From: an uncultured Muribaculaceae bacterium
GTDB taxonomy: Bacteria; Bacteroidota; Bacteroidia; Bacteroidales; Muribaculaceae
Length of the DNA: 8,867 bases
Assembly (NCBI GenBank): GCA_910578035.1
Contig: CAJTOB010000076.1
Location: 1-8,867, forward strand
Direction of reading: 5' to 3'
The first letter of the stretch is position 1. Every line of letters starts with the position of its first letter. Below are positions 7,752 to 8,867 of this stretch, piece by piece. The translations under genes were made by a program, and so were the position numbers. The notes below the pieces were generated by a model that worked only from the letters and a program-made list of their open reading frames with translations, searched no databases and had not been told where the DNA came from.

Positions 7752-7787
7752 GAAAAAAACACCATTTGTTGATAACTTGCAACAAAC

Positions 7788-7868
7788 GCCCCAAAAAGAA
7801 GCCTAATACACTGAATCCAAGCCCCAAAAAGCATTTTATACATGTTAATATACTCCCCCGCCCCAAAA
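7788..7868. repeat. Three short direct repeats GCCCCAAAA
   Basis: GCCCCAAAA occurs at 7788-7796, 7821-7829 and 7860-7868 (starts 33 and 39 bp apart); the first two copies extend to GCCCCAAAAAG. They stand on an AT-rich background between parA and the tRNA, a stretch of 319 bp (7691-8009) that otherwise holds only the two promoters and a 7-bp inverted repeat (TTTGTTG/CAACAAA, 7765-7786). No gene was seen here. The repeats could bind a regulator of parA or be chance. Confidence 0.4.
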
Positions 7869-7952
7869 CACACAATTACACCCACGCGAAGACCCGCGCA
7901 CTTCATGCCGGAATCTTTCCAGAGGACAAAACTCAAAAAAAGCATTAAAAAA

Positions 7953-7983
7953 TTTGTGAGATGAAAAAAAAGCAGTAACTTTG
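7953..7983 (+). promoter_or_regulatory. tRNA promoter, perfect Bacteroidetes consensus
   Basis: TTTG at 7953-7956, a 19-bp spacer, and TAACTTTG at 7976-7983 match the Bacteroidetes housekeeping sigma consensus (TTTG / TAnnTTTG) at every defined position. Transcription should begin at about 7989, some 20 nt before the mature 5' end of the tRNA at 8010. An 8-bp palindrome GGCATGCC (8002-8009) sits directly before the tRNA. Confidence 0.9.
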
Positions 7984-8009
7984 CAACCGCAAAGCCCAAA
8001 AGGCATGCC

Positions 8010-8083
8010 GGTCCTATAGCTCAGTTGGTCAGAGCACCTGACTCATAATCAGGGAGTCCTTGGTTCAAGCCCAAGTGGGACCA
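8010..8083 (+). tRNA. tRNA with anticodon CAU (elongator Met, or Ile2 if lysidine-modified)
   Basis: The 74-nt cloverleaf is complete. The acceptor stem GGTCCTA/TGGGACC has one G-T wobble, then U8 and A9. The D stem is GCTC/GAGC, the anticodon stem CCTGA/TCAGG with loop CTCATAA (CAU), the variable loop 5 nt, the T stem CTTGG/CCAAG with loop TTCAAGC, and the discriminator A83. No CCA tail is encoded. It is not an initiator: position 1 pairs G-C and there are no three G-C pairs at the base of the anticodon stem. Elongator Met and Ile2 (where TilS converts C34 to lysidine) cannot be separated with confidence by eye. The 3' half appears to be the attachment site of the element to the right. Confidence 0.95.
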
Positions 8084-8107
8084 CTTATTTTAATGTTAAA
8101 TTAAGGC

Positions 8108-8146
8108 AAAACGCTGATTATCAACATAATCGGCGTTTTACTTTTT
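8108..8146 (+). terminator. Intrinsic terminator downstream of the tRNA
   Basis: A 14-bp stem (AAAACGCTGATTAT 8108-8121 with ATAATCGGCGTTTT 8126-8139, one T-G wobble) with a CAAC loop is followed by T-rich sequence to 8146. The A-rich left arm means it could also stop transcription coming from the right. It would end the tRNA transcript 25 nt past the mature 3' end. Because it lies beyond the likely crossover point, it would belong to the inserted element. Confidence 0.75.
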
Positions 8147-8403
8147 ATATGCCCTATGCACGCCGATGAAGAACGATGAGGAATGAAGGTTCCCCGTTGG
8201 AGCCAAAGGCTTGTGAGAGCCTGCCGGATGGGGGTGCATGGCTGAACTTTATACTCATTTCATTATTCTTCAAAGATTTGCATAGCAAGAGTCGGAAGCG
8301 TCTTTATTATCTTCGCGTAGAAATTTCAGTATGGTCTGAAAGAAATATGAGGCCTTGCGGAGGAAAAAAATGTCTTTGGCGGAATTTCAGCAAAAATCAT
8401 TTT

Positions 8404-8476
8404 GGTGCCAAATCGGTGCCAAAAACAGTGCCAGAAATTTTTGGCACCAATTCCTCTAAAAACCGTGGCACTAAAA
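8404..8476. repeat. Cluster of five GTGCCA motifs upstream of the integrase (putative arm-type sites)
   Basis: GTGCCA occurs in direct orientation at 8405-8410, 8416-8421 and 8428-8433 and in inverted orientation at 8443-8448 (as part of TTTTTGGCACCAA) and 8466-8471. Most copies are followed by an A-run in their own orientation. The direct copies are 11 and 12 bp apart, about one helical turn. Its position, 100-175 bp upstream of a recombinase with an arm-DNA-binding domain, suggests integrase or excisionase binding sites. Binding has not been shown. Within 8147-8403 I see no other convincing feature. Confidence 0.55.
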
Positions 8477-8488
8477 CGCATATAACAC

Positions 8489-8502
8489 ACTGATATATCA
8501 GT
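8489..8502. promoter_or_regulatory. 14-bp perfect palindrome upstream of the integrase
   Basis: ACTGATATATCAGT is a perfect palindrome 76 bp before the integrase start codon and 12 bp after the last GTGCCA motif. It could be an operator for a dimeric repressor, or part of the recombination or excision complex. No clear consensus promoter was found between it and the integrase start. Confidence 0.35.
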
Positions 8503-8578
8503 TGTTGCAGCGACAAAAAATCACCTCCGAAAAGGCTTCATTTCTTGACGATTTAACCCCTCTTTACTCATAGAAGAA

Positions 8579-8867
8579 ATGAAGAAAGACCGATTGACGG
8601 TGCTGTTCTATCGAAGAAGCACCGTGACAAAAACAGGAGAATGTGCGATTCGCATGAGAATTTCTGTGAACGGCACAAGAATTGATTCCAATACTGGGAA
8701 GTATATCGACCCTGCTCTCTGGAATCAGTCAAAGGAACGCGCCAAAGGCACGTCCAAGAATGCAATAGATGTGAACGACTATATTGACGAGACAAACATC
8801 AAGCTGTTCAAGCTGTTTCAGGAAATGCAGTCGGAAGGAGTTGTCGCAACCGCTCAGGAACTTCACA
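8579..8867 (+). CDS. Site-specific tyrosine recombinase (integrase), N-terminal part
   Basis: The reading frame is open from the ATG at 8579 to the window edge: 96 codons, no stop. The N-terminus MKKDRLTVLFYRRSTVTKTGECAI, then IRMRISVNGTRID, TGKYIDPALWNQSKERAKGTS and the helix IDVNDYIDETNIKLFKLFQEMQ, matches the arm-DNA-binding domain of Bacteroidetes integrases (Arm-DNA-bind_5 type: beta-strands, a YIDP-LWN turn, then a helix). The SAM-like core-binding and catalytic (R-H-R-Y) domains lie beyond the window. It would insert and excise the element at the adjacent tRNA. Codons upstream of the ATG show no better start. The family call is strong; activity cannot be judged from this part. Confidence 0.9.
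   Translation, partial: MKKDRLTVLFYRRSTVTKTGECAIRMRISVNGTRIDSNTGKYIDPALWNQSKERAKGTSKNAIDVNDYIDETNIKLFKLFQEMQSEGVVATAQELH

Larger units (their letters stand above)
8084..8867 (+). mobile_element. Left end of an integrative element inserted at the tRNA 3' end (partial)
   Basis: Directly after the tRNA comes about 500 bp without a credible gene, containing a terminator, a repeat cluster and a palindrome, and then a tyrosine recombinase that reads away from the tRNA. This is the usual layout of a genomic island or integrative/conjugative element. The crossover probably lies within the tRNA 3' part (about 8056-8083), with a second copy expected at the far end of the element, outside the window. 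Whether this is an ICE, a mobilisable element or a prophage cannot be told here. Confidence 0.7.

Noticed and set aside
7765..7786. TTATCAACA-like (DnaA-box-like) sequence on the minus strand, as a hint of an origin
   Set aside because: It departs from the DnaA-box consensus and is isolated. The same 9-mer also falls by chance in the tRNA terminator (8118-8126). No cluster or unwinding region is seen.
7691..7999. N-terminal extension of ParA by 103 residues
   Set aside because: ParA proteins begin just before the Walker A motif, as the start at 7690 gives. The extension covers the promoter and intergenic repeats.
8201..8222. AGCC/GGCT/AGCC segments that could form two alternative short hairpins
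   Set aside because: The stems are only 4-5 bp, with no T-tract or conserved riboswitch-like context, so there is too little to call a regulatory RNA.
8176..8493. 105-codon plus-strand frame between the tRNA and the integrase
   Set aside because: It has no recognisable domain, and its 3' third runs through the GTGCCA repeat cluster, which reads as DNA-binding sites rather than coding sequence.
8545..8573. E. coli-like TTGACG box upstream of the integrase as its promoter
   Set aside because: The host appears to use Bacteroidetes-type promoters and the matching -10 position (TCATAG) is poor.

Overview
The window reads as chromosomal DNA of a member of the Bacteroidales (Bacteroidota). The tRNA promoter matches the Bacteroidetes sigma consensus exactly (TTTG, 19-bp spacer, TAnnTTTG). 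The core genes have the parA-parB-DUF5683-mltD order that I associate with this phylum, start codons lack Shine-Dalgarno sequences, and the partial integrase has a Bacteroidetes-type arm-binding domain. The family cannot be fixed from sequence alone; a Muribaculaceae-like gut species is a guess.

Layout, left to right. Positions 1-49 (minus strand) hold what looks like the first 49 nt of a class C group II intron, lying directly after the T-tract of a strong intrinsic terminator (50-81). Positions 82-253 are AT-rich, without a gene, and carry a promoter-like palindrome and a 10-bp direct repeat. Positions 254-7690 are a tightly packed minus-strand cluster of six genes. In order of transcription they are parA, parB, a DUF5683 membrane protein, an MltD-type LysM lytic transglycosylase, an OPT-family oligopeptide transporter and a DinF-type MATE exporter. 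Neighbouring genes either overlap (8 bp and 4 bp) or are 2-26 bp apart, so this is very likely one operon that ends at the terminator at 50-81. It joins chromosome segregation (ParA/ParB), peptidoglycan remodelling (MltD) and envelope transport.

Positions 7691-8009 form a divergent intergenic region. It holds the probable parA promoter, which overlaps a dyad of two parS-like half-sites, three copies of GCCCCAAAA, and the tRNA promoter. A tRNA with anticodon CAU lies at 8010-8083 (plus). It is followed by non-coding DNA (an intrinsic terminator, a cluster of GTGCCA repeats and a 14-bp palindrome) and by the start of a tyrosine recombinase (8579 to the window end). This is the classic left end of an integrative element inserted at a tRNA 3' end. 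Both window edges therefore touch mobile DNA (a group IIC intron on the left, an integrated island on the right), with a conserved housekeeping operon between them.
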